NCBI RefSeq assembly: GCF_009601055.1
Contig: NZ_WITI01000001.1
Span: 204,737 to 268,736, forward strand
DNA: 64,000 nucleotides
Source of the DNA: Lactococcus sp. dk101
GTDB taxonomy: Bacteria; Bacillota; Bacilli; Lactobacillales; Streptococcaceae
Direction of reading: 5' to 3'
Positions 47,047 to 56,764 of this stretch are shown one piece after another. Position 1 is the stretch's first letter; each line of letters opens with the position of its first letter. Under the pieces are notes generated by a model that ran no database searches, was not told the DNA's origin, and saw only the letters and a list, made by a program, of their open reading frames with translations. A program made the position numbers and the translations under genes.

Positions 47047-48300
47047 ATGACAGAATATTTAACAGTAACCACATTAACAAAATATCTTTCAGCCAAATTT
47101 TCACGTGATCCTCATTTGGAGCGGGTTTATTTGACAGGAGAGATTTCCAATTTTAGACAAAGGCCCAATCATCAGTATTTCGCGATCAAAGACGAAGGTG
47201 CCGTTATTCAAGCGACCATGTGGGCAGGCCAGTTTAGAAAACTAGACTTCAAATTGGAAGACGGCATGAAAGTCCTTGTCGTTGGACGCGTTTCCCTGTA
47301 TGCACCGTCGGGTTCGTATTCAATCAATATTGAAACCATTGTGCCAGACGGCATTGGGAGTTTAGCAGTCAAATTTGAACAGGTCAAGAAAAAATTGACC
47401 GCAGAAGGTTTATTTGAAGCCCGTTTTAAACAGGCGATTCCAGCATTTTCTAAGAAAATTGCTGTTGTCACTTCACCATCTGGTGCGGTCATTCGAGACA
47501 TCATCACAACGGTTCAGCGGCGCTTTCCAATGTCTCAAATTGTCCTTTATCCTACAAAAGTGCAAGGAGAAGGATCGGCTGCTGAAATCGCAGGAAATAT
47601 CAAATGTGCCAATGACCGTGGTGATTTTGATGTCATGATTATCGGGCGTGGCGGTGGTTCAATTGAAGACTTGTGGGGCTTCAATGAAGAAAGTGTTGTT
47701 CGGGCCATTTTTGAGTCACGAATTCCTGTGATTTCGTCCGTTGGACATGAAACAGATGTGACTCTGGCAGACTTTGTGGCAGATAAAAGGGCGGCAACCC
47801 CAACTGCTGCTGCTGAACTGGCGACACCAAATTCGAAAGTTGATTTGCTTTCTTGGACAAATGATCAAGAACAGCGCATGACCAATCGTTTGTCAGGCCT
47901 GATGAAAAATTATCGAGAAAAGGTTGAAAAAATATCAAATTCCGTTGTTTTTCGTCAGCCCGAACGCCTGTATGACGGGCATGTTCAAAAGCTCGATCAC
48001 TTGGTAGAACGGCTGTCAGTACTGACAGAGCAGAAACTTGCCAGCAATCAGCACCGTTATGAGCTATCAGCGACCAGATTGATGCCAGCCTATCGTAAAA
48101 TCATTGAACAAAAAAGAAATCGAATGGAACGTGCCAGCCAAAATCTCCTTTTATTAGATATTTCTAAGATTAAAGCAAGAGGATTTTCGGTTGTTACAAA
48201 CCAAGACGGAAAAATCATTAAAAGTGTCAAAGAAGTGAAAAAGGGCGAAACGCTTGAACTTTCACTGGTTGACGGCAGCATAAAAACGGAGGTCAAATAA
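47047..48300 (+). CDS. xseA: Exodeoxyribonuclease VII large subunit
   Basis: The 417-residue catalytic subunit degrades single-stranded DNA with XseB. It has an N-terminal OB fold ([25 protein letters not shown] region) and the nuclease core ([50 protein letters not shown]). A C-terminal coiled coil binds XseB. RBS AGGAAAG precedes ATG. xseB starts 2 nt after the stop. Confidence 0.95.
   Translation: MTEYLTVTTLTKYLSAKFSRDPHLERVYLTGEISNFRQRPNHQYFAIKDEGAVIQATMWAGQFRKLDFKLEDGMKVLVVGRVSLYAPSGSYSINIETIVPDGIGSLAVKFEQVKKKLTAEGLFEARFKQAIPAFSKKIAVVTSPSGAVIRDIITTVQRRFPMSQIVLYPTKVQGEGSAAEIAGNIKCANDRGDFDVMIIGRGGGSIEDLWGFNEESVVRAIFESRIPVISSVGHETDVTLADFVADKRAATPTAAAELATPNSKVDLLSWTNDQEQRMTNRLSGLMKNYREKVEKISNSVVFRQPERLYDGHVQKLDHLVERLSVLTEQKLASNQHRYELSATRLMPAYRKIIEQKRNRMERASQNLLLLDISKIKARGFSVVTNQDGKIIKSVKEVKKGETLELSLVDGSIKTEVK
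48014..48027. repeat. Dispersed palindrome, copy in xseA
   Basis: Exact copy with spacer TA, read as L-S-V-L-T-E, in the coiled-coil region. Confidence 0.9.
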
Positions 48301-48301
48301 G

Positions 48302-48541
48302 ATGCCAGCAAAAAAAGACGAAGCAAAATTTGAAGAAAATTTAGTAGAATTAGAAACCATTGTTAGAAAATTAGAGAGTGGCGACGTTGCGCTTGAAGAT
48401 GCCATTGCCGAATTCCAAAAAGGCATGCTTCTTTCTGAAAAATTGAAAAAAACACTCAATGAAGCAGAAGAAACACTTGTAAAAATCGTTGGTAAAGACG
48501 GCTCAGAAAGTGAATTTTCACCCGAGCAAAAATCATATTGA
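48302..48541 (+). CDS. xseB: Exodeoxyribonuclease VII small subunit
   Basis: The 79-residue helical-hairpin protein ([26 protein letters not shown] region) is the partner of XseA. It is translationally coupled to xseA. In related genomes ispA follows directly; here it is 5.8 kb away. Confidence 0.92.
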   Translation: MPAKKDEAKFEENLVELETIVRKLESGDVALEDAIAEFQKGMLLSEKLKKTLNEAEETLVKIVGKDGSESEFSPEQKSY

Positions 48542-48548
48542 GTTAAAA

Positions 48549-48575
48549 AAACTTGCAGAAATGTAGGTTTTTTTT
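48549..48575 (+). terminator. xseAB terminator
   Basis: AAACTTGCA / TGTAGGTTT (two G-U pairs) with GAAA loop, then T run. Confidence 0.8.
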
Positions 48576-48676
48576 GATGCAATGATAAGAAAGAATTACA
48601 TTTGTACAAATAAATTTCTAAAAAATTGAAATATTGATGAGCTAGAAATTTTGATCTTTTGTTAACAACAATTTTT

Positions 48677-48705
48677 TTGACAGTTTAGTTAATTTTGATT
48701 ACAAT
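48677..48705 (+). promoter_or_regulatory. Promoter of the surface-protein gene
   Basis: TTGACA (48677-48682), 17-bp spacer, TACAAT (48700-48705). Confidence 0.8.
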
Positions 48706-48738
48706 TAAATTACAACAACTAAAGATAGGTAATCATTA

Positions 48739-50781
48739 ATGAAAAAGAGAACAACATTTCTTGCACTGGGGATTATTTTATCCAGTCAATTTATGCCGCT
48801 TATGGCTCATGCAGAAGGAATACAAGTTCCTACATCAGCAGAGAAGTTATCAGAAGCTTCTAGTCATGAAATAGAAGGTACTGATTCTAACTTTGAAGAG
48901 ATTATCGCAACAGGAGAAGATACAACTTCTAACTCCGACGCACTTGAGACAATTTCTTCAGAATTAGAAGCTGATGAAAAAATAGAGGTAAACCAGTATG
49001 ATAGTATAGAAGTCATTACAGATTCAATATCCGATTCAACCAATATTGCTGAAGGGGTTTTTGGAACATCAGAATGGACGATTGATGCTTCAGGGACTTT
49101 GCATATTCGGGAAGGCACTTTTGCAGATACGCCAGCGAATGCCAGCGGAGGAGTTTTTGGACCATGGTATCAGTGGCGTGACCAGATTTATCATGTTCGT
49201 TTTGAAGGTGAAGTTGTTGCTGGAAAAAGGTTGAGCAGATTGTTTGAGTATTTTAGTCATGTCGAAGTTATTGAAGGAATTGAAAAATTGGACACGTCTG
49301 AAACGACCCACATGTCGCGCGTATTTGCAGAATGTAGGAGTCTCAAAAGTTTAGATTTGAGCTCTTGGGATGTGTCAAATGCAACTGAAATTTATTCTCT
49401 ATTCTATGGTGCAGAACAGATGGAAACACTAGATGTGTCTACTTGGGATGTATCAAATGTCACGAGTATGTCATTTACGTTTGCATATATGCCAAAACTT
49501 AAGGTATTAGATTTGTCTCAATGGAAGGTAACACCACTCGGTCTAGCACAAGGTGTCTTCATGGGTGACAGGTCGATAGAGTCGCTTGATCTTTCAGGAT
49601 TTGACATGACAAAATTGATGACGCTCACCAGTGGGCTTCCTTCAGGTTATGAGATGGCTTCATTTTTTAAAGGGGCCACTTCTTTAAGAAGCTTGAAGCT
49701 AGGAGAAAACTTCAGATTTTGGTCTGGTGAAAAGGCCAATGTAGAACTACCAGAAATAACGAAAAATAACAGCTATACTGGTAAGTGGCAAAATGTATCT
49801 TCAGGAACCAGCCAAAAACCTACTGGGACTGATTTGTGGACAAGCGATGAATTAGTAGCAAACTTTACTTCTCATCCTAAAAACGACATTTATGTCTGGC
49901 AAACGAGACAAATTGCTGGAGCAGATATTACGGTTCGATACCTCGATGAAAATGATGTTGAAATTGCGAATACTGAGACATTAACGGGTTATGTTGGGGA
50001 AGCATATCAATCTAGTCAGAAAGACATCACTGGGTACAGCTTTAAGGAAGTCAAAGCAGATAATACTAATGGAGTTTTTACTGAACACTCACAAGTAGTG
50101 ACTTATGTTTATAGCCGTAATTCTGCTGATGTGACGGTTGAATACGTCGATGAAAATGGAAAATCACTTACAGAAGCGGTAATATTAACAGGTAAATTTG
50201 GTGAGAACTATTCATCAGAACAAAAATCATTTTCTGGATACACCTTTAAAGAAGTGAAAGAAAAAAATGAGACGGGTGTATTTACAGATCAAGCGCAAAC
50301 AGTGACTTATCTTTATCATAAAGACAAGGAAATCGTTTGGTCAGAAGTGACAGTCCATTATCTCGATGAATCGAATAATCAGATTGCTGATTCCATCATA
50401 TTAACTGGTCATGTTGGAGAAGCTTATCACTCGGACAAAAAAGAAATTTCTGGTTATACTTTTAAAGAAACCAAAGGAAATATTAAGGGAACATTTGAAG
50501 AAAACGCACAGACCGTTATTTATATCTATGCTGAAAATTCAAAAGAAGAAATCATAGTTCCTGAGGAAAAAGACGATAAGGAATTGAATAATTCTAGTCA
50601 AGTTCAATCAAGTTCTAATACAAGTTCTCAATCGAATTCTAGTTTAAGCTCAAATTCCACGAGGAAGCTGCCAGAAACAGGAAGCCAATCAGTAGTTGTT
50701 CCCATTTTTATGGGCGGCGTATTTTTAGGAATTGGAACACTTCTTCATCTATTCAAAAAACGGAACAGCAAAAAAACATAG
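48739..50781 (+). CDS. LPxTG-anchored surface protein with BspA-like and MucBP repeats
   Basis: The 680-residue protein has a signal peptide (residues 1-26, cleavage after AHA) and an acidic Ser/Glu region to about 100. A BspA/DUF285-like leucine-rich part follows at about 187-290 (SLDLSSWDVSNATEIYS, TLDVSTWDVSNVTSMS). Three MucBP repeats start near 394, 463 and 534, each beginning with a D-I-T/V-T-V x Y x D E pattern. A Ser/Asn linker leads to the sortase motif LPETG (644-648), a hydrophobic helix and KKR tail. It is probably a mucin- or matrix-binding adhesin. It has its own promoter. It is found upstream of the heme genes and is probably accessory. Confidence 0.9.
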   Translation: MKKRTTFLALGIILSSQFMPLMAHAEGIQVPTSAEKLSEASSHEIEGTDSNFEEIIATGEDTTSNSDALETISSELEADEKIEVNQYDSIEVITDSISDSTNIAEGVFGTSEWTIDASGTLHIREGTFADTPANASGGVFGPWYQWRDQIYHVRFEGEVVAGKRLSRLFEYFSHVEVIEGIEKLDTSETTHMSRVFAECRSLKSLDLSSWDVSNATEIYSLFYGAEQMETLDVSTWDVSNVTSMSFTFAYMPKLKVLDLSQWKVTPLGLAQGVFMGDRSIESLDLSGFDMTKLMTLTSGLPSGYEMASFFKGATSLRSLKLGENFRFWSGEKANVELPEITKNNSYTGKWQNVSSGTSQKPTGTDLWTSDELVANFTSHPKNDIYVWQTRQIAGADITVRYLDENDVEIANTETLTGYVGEAYQSSQKDITGYSFKEVKADNTNGVFTEHSQVVTYVYSRNSADVTVEYVDENGKSLTEAVILTGKFGENYSSEQKSFSGYTFKEVKEKNETGVFTDQAQTVTYLYHKDKEIVWSEVTVHYLDESNNQIADSIILTGHVGEAYHSDKKEISGYTFKETKGNIKGTFEENAQTVIYIYAENSKEEIIVPEEKDDKELNNSSQVQSSSNTSSQSNSSLSSNSTRKLPETGSQSVVVPIFMGGVFLGIGTLLHLFKKRNSKKT

Positions 50782-50797
50782 AAATTCTATGTTTTTT
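50771..50797 (+). terminator. Terminator overlapping the stop of the surface-protein gene
   Basis: AAAAAACATAG (50771-50781) / CTATGTTTTTT (50787-50797). Confidence 0.88.
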
Positions 50798-50814
50798 TGT
50801 TGAATAATTGGCAG

Positions 50815-50845
50815 ATTTGTTTGAATTTTTTCAAACAAATTTTTT
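50815..50845 (+). terminator. Second terminator hairpin
   Basis: ATTTGTTTGAA (50815-50825) / TTCAAACAAAT (50830-50840), T run. Confidence 0.85.
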
Positions 50846-50945
50846 GTTCTACTTTTTTGTGAAAGTAATATCAAATTTGTATTTCTCATTTCGGAACAGA
50901 CAGTCTTAATTAAATATTGTGATAAAATTAATTAGATGTGATTGT

Positions 50946-50991
50946 TAATTAAGTTACAAAGTTTAAGCAGTCAGATCGATTAACTTAATTA
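50946..50991 (+). promoter_or_regulatory. Inverted repeat upstream of hemQ
   Basis: TAATTAAGTTA (50946-50956) and TAACTTAATTA (50981-50991) form a perfect 11-bp inverted repeat 24 nt apart, just ahead of the hemQ ribosome site. It could be an operator or a leader structure. Confidence 0.45.
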
Positions 50992-51018
50992 TTTTGATTA
51001 AGGAAGAGGAGGTGCATC

Positions 51019-51790
51019 ATGATTTCCCCAAAGTGTGGAAACATTAGATGGTTGGTATGCCTTGCATGTGATTTATAAAATGGATTGGCATGCTTGGAAT
51101 CAGTTGGATCAAACAACAAAAAAAGAGTTTATTAAAGAACTGCAAACAGTAATTAAAGACTGGAAGCAGGTGGAAATAGATGAAAATGGGAGCCATTATC
51201 TTTGGAATGTGACTGGACATAAAGGAGATTGGGGCATTTTTATATTGCGCCCAGAACTCAAGGATTTGAACGAAGCTGAAAATCGTTTGACAACCTTAAA
51301 GATTTACGATTATCTCAATCCTGTTCATAGTTATGTTTCAGTCATGGAGCTTAGCACTTATAGTGGCATGCCAAAAACAGAAACAGGGATGAAGCGCGCA
51401 AAAGCGCATATGTATCCCATTCTTCCAAAAGATGAATACATCTGTTTTTATCCCATGAATAAAGTGCGCGCAGGCGACATTAATTGGTACACGCTTCCTT
51501 ATGAGAAACGTCAAGAATTAATGAAAGAACACGGCATGATTGGACGTAAATATGCTGGTAAGATCCACCAATATATTACGGGATCGATTGGATTTGATGA
51601 TCATGAATGGGGCGTTACATTATTGGCGAATGATCCTTTGCAGTTTAAAAAGATTATTTATGAAATGCGATTTTCTGAGGCCAGCAGTGTTTATTCAGAT
51701 TTTCCATATTTTATTGTTGGGCGCTCATTAAATGACGATGAAGCTTTAGAAAATTATTTTCGTTGTCAGTTGTCGCATGTAGAGAAGTAG
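51019..51790 (+). pseudogene. hemQ: Coproheme decarboxylase HemQ, frameshifted near the start
   Basis: HemQ (chlorite-dismutase family) decarboxylates coproheme to protoheme, the last step of the Gram-positive heme pathway. From 51035 the frame is intact (ETLDGWYALH; conserved YVSVMELS; WYTLPYEKRQELM with the key Tyr and Lys; heme-ligand His region KIHQYITGSIGFDDHEWG). The strong start (AGGAGG, ATG 51019) is in another frame. Removing one C from the CCCC run at 51026-51029 would join them as MISQSVETLDGWY, the family start. It therefore carries an apparent +1 insertion. A weak GTG at 51035 has no ribosome site. Confidence 0.85.
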
Positions 51791-51800
51791 GAGTTTTGTT

Positions 51801-53146
51801 TTGTTATCAGGAGTAAAATCTACGAAAAGTTTTCGTTGGTTAATTATTATTAGTTTATTTGTTACGCAGCTAGATTCAGGAATTATTAGTACAAATTTGT
51901 CATCAATGACACGTGAGTTAATGCTGTCAGCCATGCAAAAAGGTTGGGTTGTTTCGATTTATACCATTGGCTTGCTTTTAGCAAGCCAATTATGGGAAAT
52001 TTAATTGACCGCTATGGTTATCGTTTCGTCTTTTTGACGGAGTTGGCCTTTTATTTTGTGGGAGTTATGGGAATTGCTTTGAGTCATTCTTTTCCAGTTT
52101 TATTGGTAAGCCGTTTGATCCAAGCTTTCGGAAGTAGCTCATTATTGACTTTGGCGATTTCATTGGTCTTTGCCACGCATGAAAATAAGGTAGGATCTAA
52201 AGTTGGGACAGTCGGTGTTTGGGTTTCCCTTGCGACCATTGTTGCCCCGCTTGCGAGCGTGATTAGTTTGGCACGGACGCACAACTGGCGCTCAATTTAT
52301 TTCGTCCTGGCACTATTGATTTTTGTCTTGTTTATTTTAGGCTTATGGTTGATGCCTAAACATAAAGAAGGAACGGTTGGTTCGTTTGACATCAAAGGAA
52401 ATACTGTTTTTGCTATTGGACTTGTCATGTTCAACCTGTTCCTAAGTGTTGGTATTCCAAGAAAAAGTTTCCTTTTGAGCATTTGTTTGATTGTTTTAAG
52501 TCTGCTCATGCTCTGGTTCTTCATAAAAATTGAGACCAAAAGAGAAAATGAACAAAAGCACGTCTTGATTTCTAAACGCCTTTGGTCAAACCGACTCTAT
52601 CGTAAAACCTTGTTTAATGGAATGGTTACGGGATTGGTTATGTCCTTGTTTACTTTCTTCCCTTCATTTATTGAGGCTTCTTACCATGTCAATAGTCGTA
52701 GAGCGGGTTCGTTTTTGACTTTGATGGCAGTCGGAACTCTTATAGGAGCGAAAATTGGTGGCTTTTGGACTGAAAAACGCGGTGCTTTACAAGCCAGTCG
52801 TGGTGCCATGCTTTGTGTGGCAGTCAGTCTTATTTTGATGTTCGCTAGCTTGAATTCATTCATGCTCTTCTTAGTCGCTTTAATCTTGTTTGGGATAGCC
52901 ATTGGAATGGTCATGTCAGTAACTTTACAAGTGATGATTGTTGAGATTTCGCCGGATGACCGCAATGTTTCATTGAGTTTATTATCTATTTCTAAAAAAA
53001 TGGGAATGGTATTGGGAATTACTTTGGTTAGTTTGTTTGCAGGACTTTTGGATGCGACTGGAATTAAAGCCATGTTAATCTTATTAGTTGTTGCGACATT
53101 AATCGGAAGTATTGTTTTAAGAAAAGGAGTAAGTAAAAATGTCTAA
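51801..53146 (+). pseudogene. MFS transporter of the heme island, frameshifted
   Basis: Two overlapping frames together encode one 12-14-helix MFS permease of about 448 residues. The first frame (from TTG 51801, RBS AGGAG) stops at 52004; the second resumes with PIMGNLIDRYGYRF. The joint lies in CC at 51986-51987; one extra C would restore SPIMGNLIDRYG, the conserved MFS loop after helix 2. Apart from this the gene is intact and overlaps hemH by 8 nt. Its position between hemQ and hemH suggests a porphyrin or heme transporter (inference). The frameshift may be real or a sequence error. Confidence 0.8.
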
Positions 53147-54038
53147 AAAAATAGCAGTATTATTGATGAGTTATGGAACGCCAAACAACATTGATGAAAT
53201 TTGGGATTATTATACTCACATTCGTCATGGTCATGTACCAACACAAGCTTTGTATGACGAATTAGTCGGACGTTACGAAGAAATTGGTGGTGTTTCACCA
53301 CTTGCCCAAGTGACAGAAGACCAAAGACGTGCAGTCGAAGAAACATTAAACAAACGTGGCGATGTAGAATATGAAGTGTTTAATGGCTTGCGCCATATCC
53401 GTCCTTTTATTGAAGATGTCTTGGACGAAATTGTTGCAAAAGGATTTAAAACCATTCATGGTTTGGTTTTGGCACCACATAACTCGACATTTATTCAACA
53501 ATATCACGATCGTGTGTGTGAGCATCTTGCTGATCATTCAGAAATTACTTATGTTCAACACCACCATTTTTGGAAAGAAGAGGGTTTCTTAAACTTCTGG
53601 GCTAAACAAATTCAAGCCACATTAAATCCATCTAAAAAACAAAAATTCTTGTTTACAGCGCATAGTTTACCAGAACGCTTGTTAGCCAATGGAGATCCAT
53701 ACGTTGACGAAATTAAAGCAGCCGCTGCTGCAATTGTTTCTCATGTTGACGGTCAGGTTGATTTTGACAATGCTTGGCAAAGTGTGGGAAGAACAGCTGA
53801 TAAATGGATTGGCCCAAATGTTGAAGACGTGACAGAAGATTTGATTCTCAAAGAAGGTTACGAAGAAATCATTTATATGCCATTTGGTTTTGTAGCTGAC
53901 AATTTAGAAACGCTTTACGATAACGATGTAGAATGTAAAGAACAAGTCGAAAAATTGGGTGCAGAATACAAACGTTTGAACATGCCAAACGATAATCAAG
54001 TATTTATTGATGGCGTCGTGAACGAATTGACAAAATAA
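53139..54038 (+). CDS. hemH: Coproporphyrin III ferrochelatase
   Basis: HemH/CpfC (299 residues) inserts iron into coproporphyrin III (Gram-positive route). Family features: N-terminal LLMSYGTP, the metal-site His in FTAHSLPER and the Glu in GFVADNLETLYDND. RBS AAAGGAG precedes ATG. It is intact and overlaps the MFS gene. HemQ lies upstream; no coproporphyrinogen oxidase (hemY) or earlier pathway genes are present in the window, so the porphyrin may be imported. Confidence 0.93.
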   Translation: MSKKIAVLLMSYGTPNNIDEIWDYYTHIRHGHVPTQALYDELVGRYEEIGGVSPLAQVTEDQRRAVEETLNKRGDVEYEVFNGLRHIRPFIEDVLDEIVAKGFKTIHGLVLAPHNSTFIQQYHDRVCEHLADHSEITYVQHHHFWKEEGFLNFWAKQIQATLNPSKKQKFLFTAHSLPERLLANGDPYVDEIKAAAAAIVSHVDGQVDFDNAWQSVGRTADKWIGPNVEDVTEDLILKEGYEEIIYMPFGFVADNLETLYDNDVECKEQVEKLGAEYKRLNMPNDNQVFIDGVVNELTK

Positions 54039-54080
54039 AGAAGTTACATGCGTCATCAAGATGGCAGTGGCTTCAAATAA

Positions 54081-54114
54081 AAGTCGAAAAGAGGAAGCTC
54101 TTTTCGGCTTTTTG
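54081..54114 (+). terminator. Terminator of the heme island
   Basis: AAGTCGAAAAGAG (54081-54093) / CTCTTTTCGGCTT (54098-54110), one G-U pair, T tail. Confidence 0.85.
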
Positions 54115-54294
54115 CATTTTTATAATGGGAGCGGCTTGTGTTTTGAGTAGTCGCTAAATTTTGGACTGCGTCATAAGAAATACAAGAGTCAATCAAGGAG
54201 CTTGTTAGCTCACTTTTGATTTCTGAACGTGCAAATAAAGCGAAAATATTTCGTCAGATGAATGGTATAAAATGAGCCAAAGGCGCCGTTTTTT

Positions 54295-54303
54295 TGGTAT
54301 AAT
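54295..54303 (+). promoter_or_regulatory. Extended -10 box immediately upstream of ispA
   Basis: TGGTATAAT, then 8 nt (TATTACTA) and ATG 54312; no ribosome site. The 54115-54294 stretch holds no recognisable gene. Confidence 0.65.
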
Positions 54304-54311
54304 TATTACTA

Positions 54312-55169
54312 ATGAACACTAATATTAAAAAAATTGAAGAAGTTCTTGAGAACTTTTATAAAAACCCACAATTTCCTTCACATTTGGCTGATTCAGCGGC
54401 CTATTCATTGCTTGCTGGTGGCAAACGGATTCGTCCGGTCTTGCTTTTAGCCATGCTTGAGGCTTATGGCATCACACTTAAACCTGCACATTTTGAGGTT
54501 GCAGCAACGGTTGAGATGATTCACACAGGATCGCTCATTCATGACGATTTGCCTGCTATGGATAATGACGATTATCGTCGAGGAAAACTCACCAATCATA
54601 AAAAATTTGATGAAGCAACAGCTATTTTAGCTGGGGACAGTCTTTTTCTTGATCCTTATTATGTTCTTGCAAATTGTGGCTTACCTGCAGTAGTTGTGGT
54701 TGATTTGGTGAAAGAATTAGCCTATGCTTCGGGTTCGTTTGGCATGGTTGCAGGGCAAGTTTTGGATATGGACGGCGAAGGTCAGACGCTTGAACTTGTA
54801 CAAATCGAGCAAATTCATCTGCTGAAAACGGGACGTATGTTGACCTTTCCTTTTGTTGCAAGTGGGATTATTGCAGGGAAATCATCTTCAGAAATCGAGA
54901 AGTTACGCTCGATTGGGCAGACTTTAGGCCTTGCTTTTCAAGTACGGGATGACATTTTGGATGTGACCAGTTCATTTGAAGAAATCGGAAAAACACCTGG
55001 TAAAGATGTTTTAGAAGAGAAATCAACTTACGTTGCGCATTTGGGGCTTGACGGTGCAAAAACACAGTTGAGTGACCTGCTCATCAAGACACAAAAAGAC
55101 CTGTCAGCACTGACAGAAATTGATGTGACGGAAATTTATCCGATTATTGACCATTTGGCCTTATCATGA
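54312..55169 (+). CDS. ispA: Farnesyl/geranyl diphosphate synthase
   Basis: The 285-residue prenyl synthase makes farnesyl diphosphate, a precursor of undecaprenyl phosphate and the menaquinone side chain. First Asp-rich motif: LIHDDLPAMDNDDYRRG. Second: FQVRDDILDV. The KxxGKDxxEEKST-like segment GKTPGKDVLEEKSTYV is also present. It heads the ispA-tlyA-argR-recN run. ATG 54312 lies 8 nt after TATAAT, suggesting leaderless translation. Confidence 0.95.
   Translation: MNTNIKKIEEVLENFYKNPQFPSHLADSAAYSLLAGGKRIRPVLLLAMLEAYGITLKPAHFEVAATVEMIHTGSLIHDDLPAMDNDDYRRGKLTNHKKFDEATAILAGDSLFLDPYYVLANCGLPAVVVVDLVKELAYASGSFGMVAGQVLDMDGEGQTLELVQIEQIHLLKTGRMLTFPFVASGIIAGKSSSEIEKLRSIGQTLGLAFQVRDDILDVTSSFEEIGKTPGKDVLEEKSTYVAHLGLDGAKTQLSDLLIKTQKDLSALTEIDVTEIYPIIDHLALS
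55102..55115. repeat. Dispersed palindrome, copy in ispA
   Basis: Exact copy with spacer CA, read as L-S-A-L-T-E. Confidence 0.9.
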
Positions 55170-55205
55170 GAAAATATTAAAGAAAAAGTTAGAAAAAGAG
55201 AACGA

Positions 55206-56015
55206 ATGAAAGAAAGAGTAGATGTTTTAGCGACCAATCAAGCCTTGTTTGACACGCGTGAACAAGCCAAACGTGGCATTATGGCAGGTCTTGTTGTTGA
55301 TGCAAAAAATGGAGAACGTTTTGACAAGCCAGGTCAAAAAATTGATGAAAACACAGAACTTCGTCTGAAAGGCGAGAAATTGAAATACGTGAGCCGTGGT
55401 GGCTTGAAATTGGAAAAAGCCTTGCATGAATTTGGGCTTTCTGTCGATGGAAAAACCTGCCTTGATATTGGCGCCTCAACAGGTGGTTTTACTGATGTCA
55501 TGCTCCAAAGTGGCGCAAAAATGGTTTATGCACTTGATGTTGGAACCAATCAGTTGGCATGGAAAATCCGCTCGGACGAACGCGTTGTGGTTATGGAACA
55601 GTTCAATTTCCGTAACGCTCTTTTGACGGATTTTGAGGTTGGACAGCCTGAATTTGCATCGATTGATGTTAGTTTTATCAGTCTGGATTTGATTTTGCCA
55701 CCTTTATTTGAAATTTTGGCTGACGGTGGTCATGTGGCAGCATTGATTAAGCCTCAATTTGAAGCTGGGCGTGAGCAAGTCGGGAAAAATGGCATTATCA
55801 AAGACCCTAAAATTCATAAATTGACAATTGAAAAAGTCCTCTCGACAGCAATAAAATGTGGTTTTTCCGTGAAAAATCTTACCTTTTCACCGATTAAAGG
55901 TGGGGCAGGGAATGTCGAATTTTTAGTGGATTTACTGAAAGATGGAAAAGGTGAAATTGCAAGCACTGTCAGCGTTGACAAGATTTTGCAATCAGAAAAG
56001 GAGACACTGGATTGA
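55206..56015 (+). CDS. tlyA: TlyA family S4-domain RNA methyltransferase
   Basis: The 269-residue protein has an N-terminal S4 RNA-binding domain ([25 protein letters not shown] region), a FtsJ-like Rossmann methyltransferase core ([17 protein letters not shown]) and the catalytic region [14 protein letters not shown]. Family members 2'-O-methylate 16S and 23S rRNA. It overlaps argR by 4 nt (TTGA overlap). The position ispA-tlyA-argR-recN is conserved in Streptococcaceae. Confidence 0.92.
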   Translation: MKERVDVLATNQALFDTREQAKRGIMAGLVVDAKNGERFDKPGQKIDENTELRLKGEKLKYVSRGGLKLEKALHEFGLSVDGKTCLDIGASTGGFTDVMLQSGAKMVYALDVGTNQLAWKIRSDERVVVMEQFNFRNALLTDFEVGQPEFASIDVSFISLDLILPPLFEILADGGHVAALIKPQFEAGREQVGKNGIIKDPKIHKLTIEKVLSTAIKCGFSVKNLTFSPIKGGAGNVEFLVDLLKDGKGEIASTVSVDKILQSEKETLD

Positions 56016-56458
56016 AGAGAGAAGAACGCTTAAATTTTATTGCTGAATTGATTTCAAAAAACGAAATAAAAACGCAGGATGAATTGGTTGCCTTGCTTTT
56101 AAATCATCATGTAGACGTAACACAGGCCACAGTTTCGCGCGACATTAAAACTTTGGATTTGGTCAAAATACCAGCACAGTCGGGCGGTTATTGCTATGCC
56201 TTGCCTAAAACTACAGAAGGCCAAACTTTCAATTTATCTCAGCAGGATTTGGTTTATCAGTCGATTTCTGAGATTAAATTGAAAAACGACATGCTTGCTT
56301 TGCATGCCAATCCAGGAACGACAAGTTTGATTAAAAGTCATTTGTTGGCTCAATTTGAACAAGAAATTTTTACAGTTATCATTGATGATGACAGTGTTTT
56401 GGCTATTTTTGTTACAAGCATTGCGGCTAGAAATGCCTATGATTTACTGAATAATTAA
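56012..56458 (+). CDS. argR: Arginine repressor (AhrC/ArgR)
   Basis: The 148-residue protein has an N-terminal winged helix ([40 protein letters not shown] region) and a C-terminal hexamerisation/arginine domain ([21 protein letters not shown]). It represses arginine biosynthesis with arginine. It starts at TTG 56012 within ATTGA of the tlyA stop, with AAAGGAGAC 8 nt upstream. Its stop overlaps the first base of the repeat at 56458. In Lactococcus the copy at this locus is usually called AhrC. Confidence 0.93.
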   Translation: MKREERLNFIAELISKNEIKTQDELVALLLNHHVDVTQATVSRDIKTLDLVKIPAQSGGYCYALPKTTEGQTFNLSQQDLVYQSISEIKLKNDMLALHANPGTTSLIKSHLLAQFEQEIFTVIIDDDSVLAIFVTSIAARNAYDLLNN

Positions 56459-56744
56459 TACTGTTTAACTTCTAAAAATGACATTTAGAAGTTAAAGTTT
56501 GCGTAAACGCACAAAACATTTGTCGGTTTGCTTAGCAACTAAAGTCGCAAGAGCAAACCGCAAACCGCTTCTTGCGCACGCGCAAGGCAGTATATTTGCA
56601 GTTGCCATTTGGCGTTATCGCTGAAAATATTTGTCCGTTTTCCCTAGGCGCTGAAGCGACTGGCAAAAAGGCTTCAGCGATTTACAGCCAATGGACAGCG
56701 TAGCAATCTACTAAAAGTTAGCACTTTTAGAGGTTAACTAGTAT
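56458..56744 (+). repeat. MITE-like dispersed repeat, copy B (287 bp)
   Basis: There is no coding sequence between argR and recN. It starts ATACTGTTTAACTT at the argR stop and ends TTAACTAGTAT. Its ends form hairpins: a 13-bp stem at 56464-56496, and CTAAAAGT/ACTTTTAG near 56711-56730. A third dyad ATCGCTGAA/TTCAGCGAT pairs 56617-56625 with 56673-56681. Copy A (21391-21578) is the same element reversed, lacking about 100 bp. Its right end supplies TATAAA just before recN and may act as the recN -10. Confidence 0.75.
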
Positions 56745-56764
56745 AAAATCTATTGGAGGGTAAG

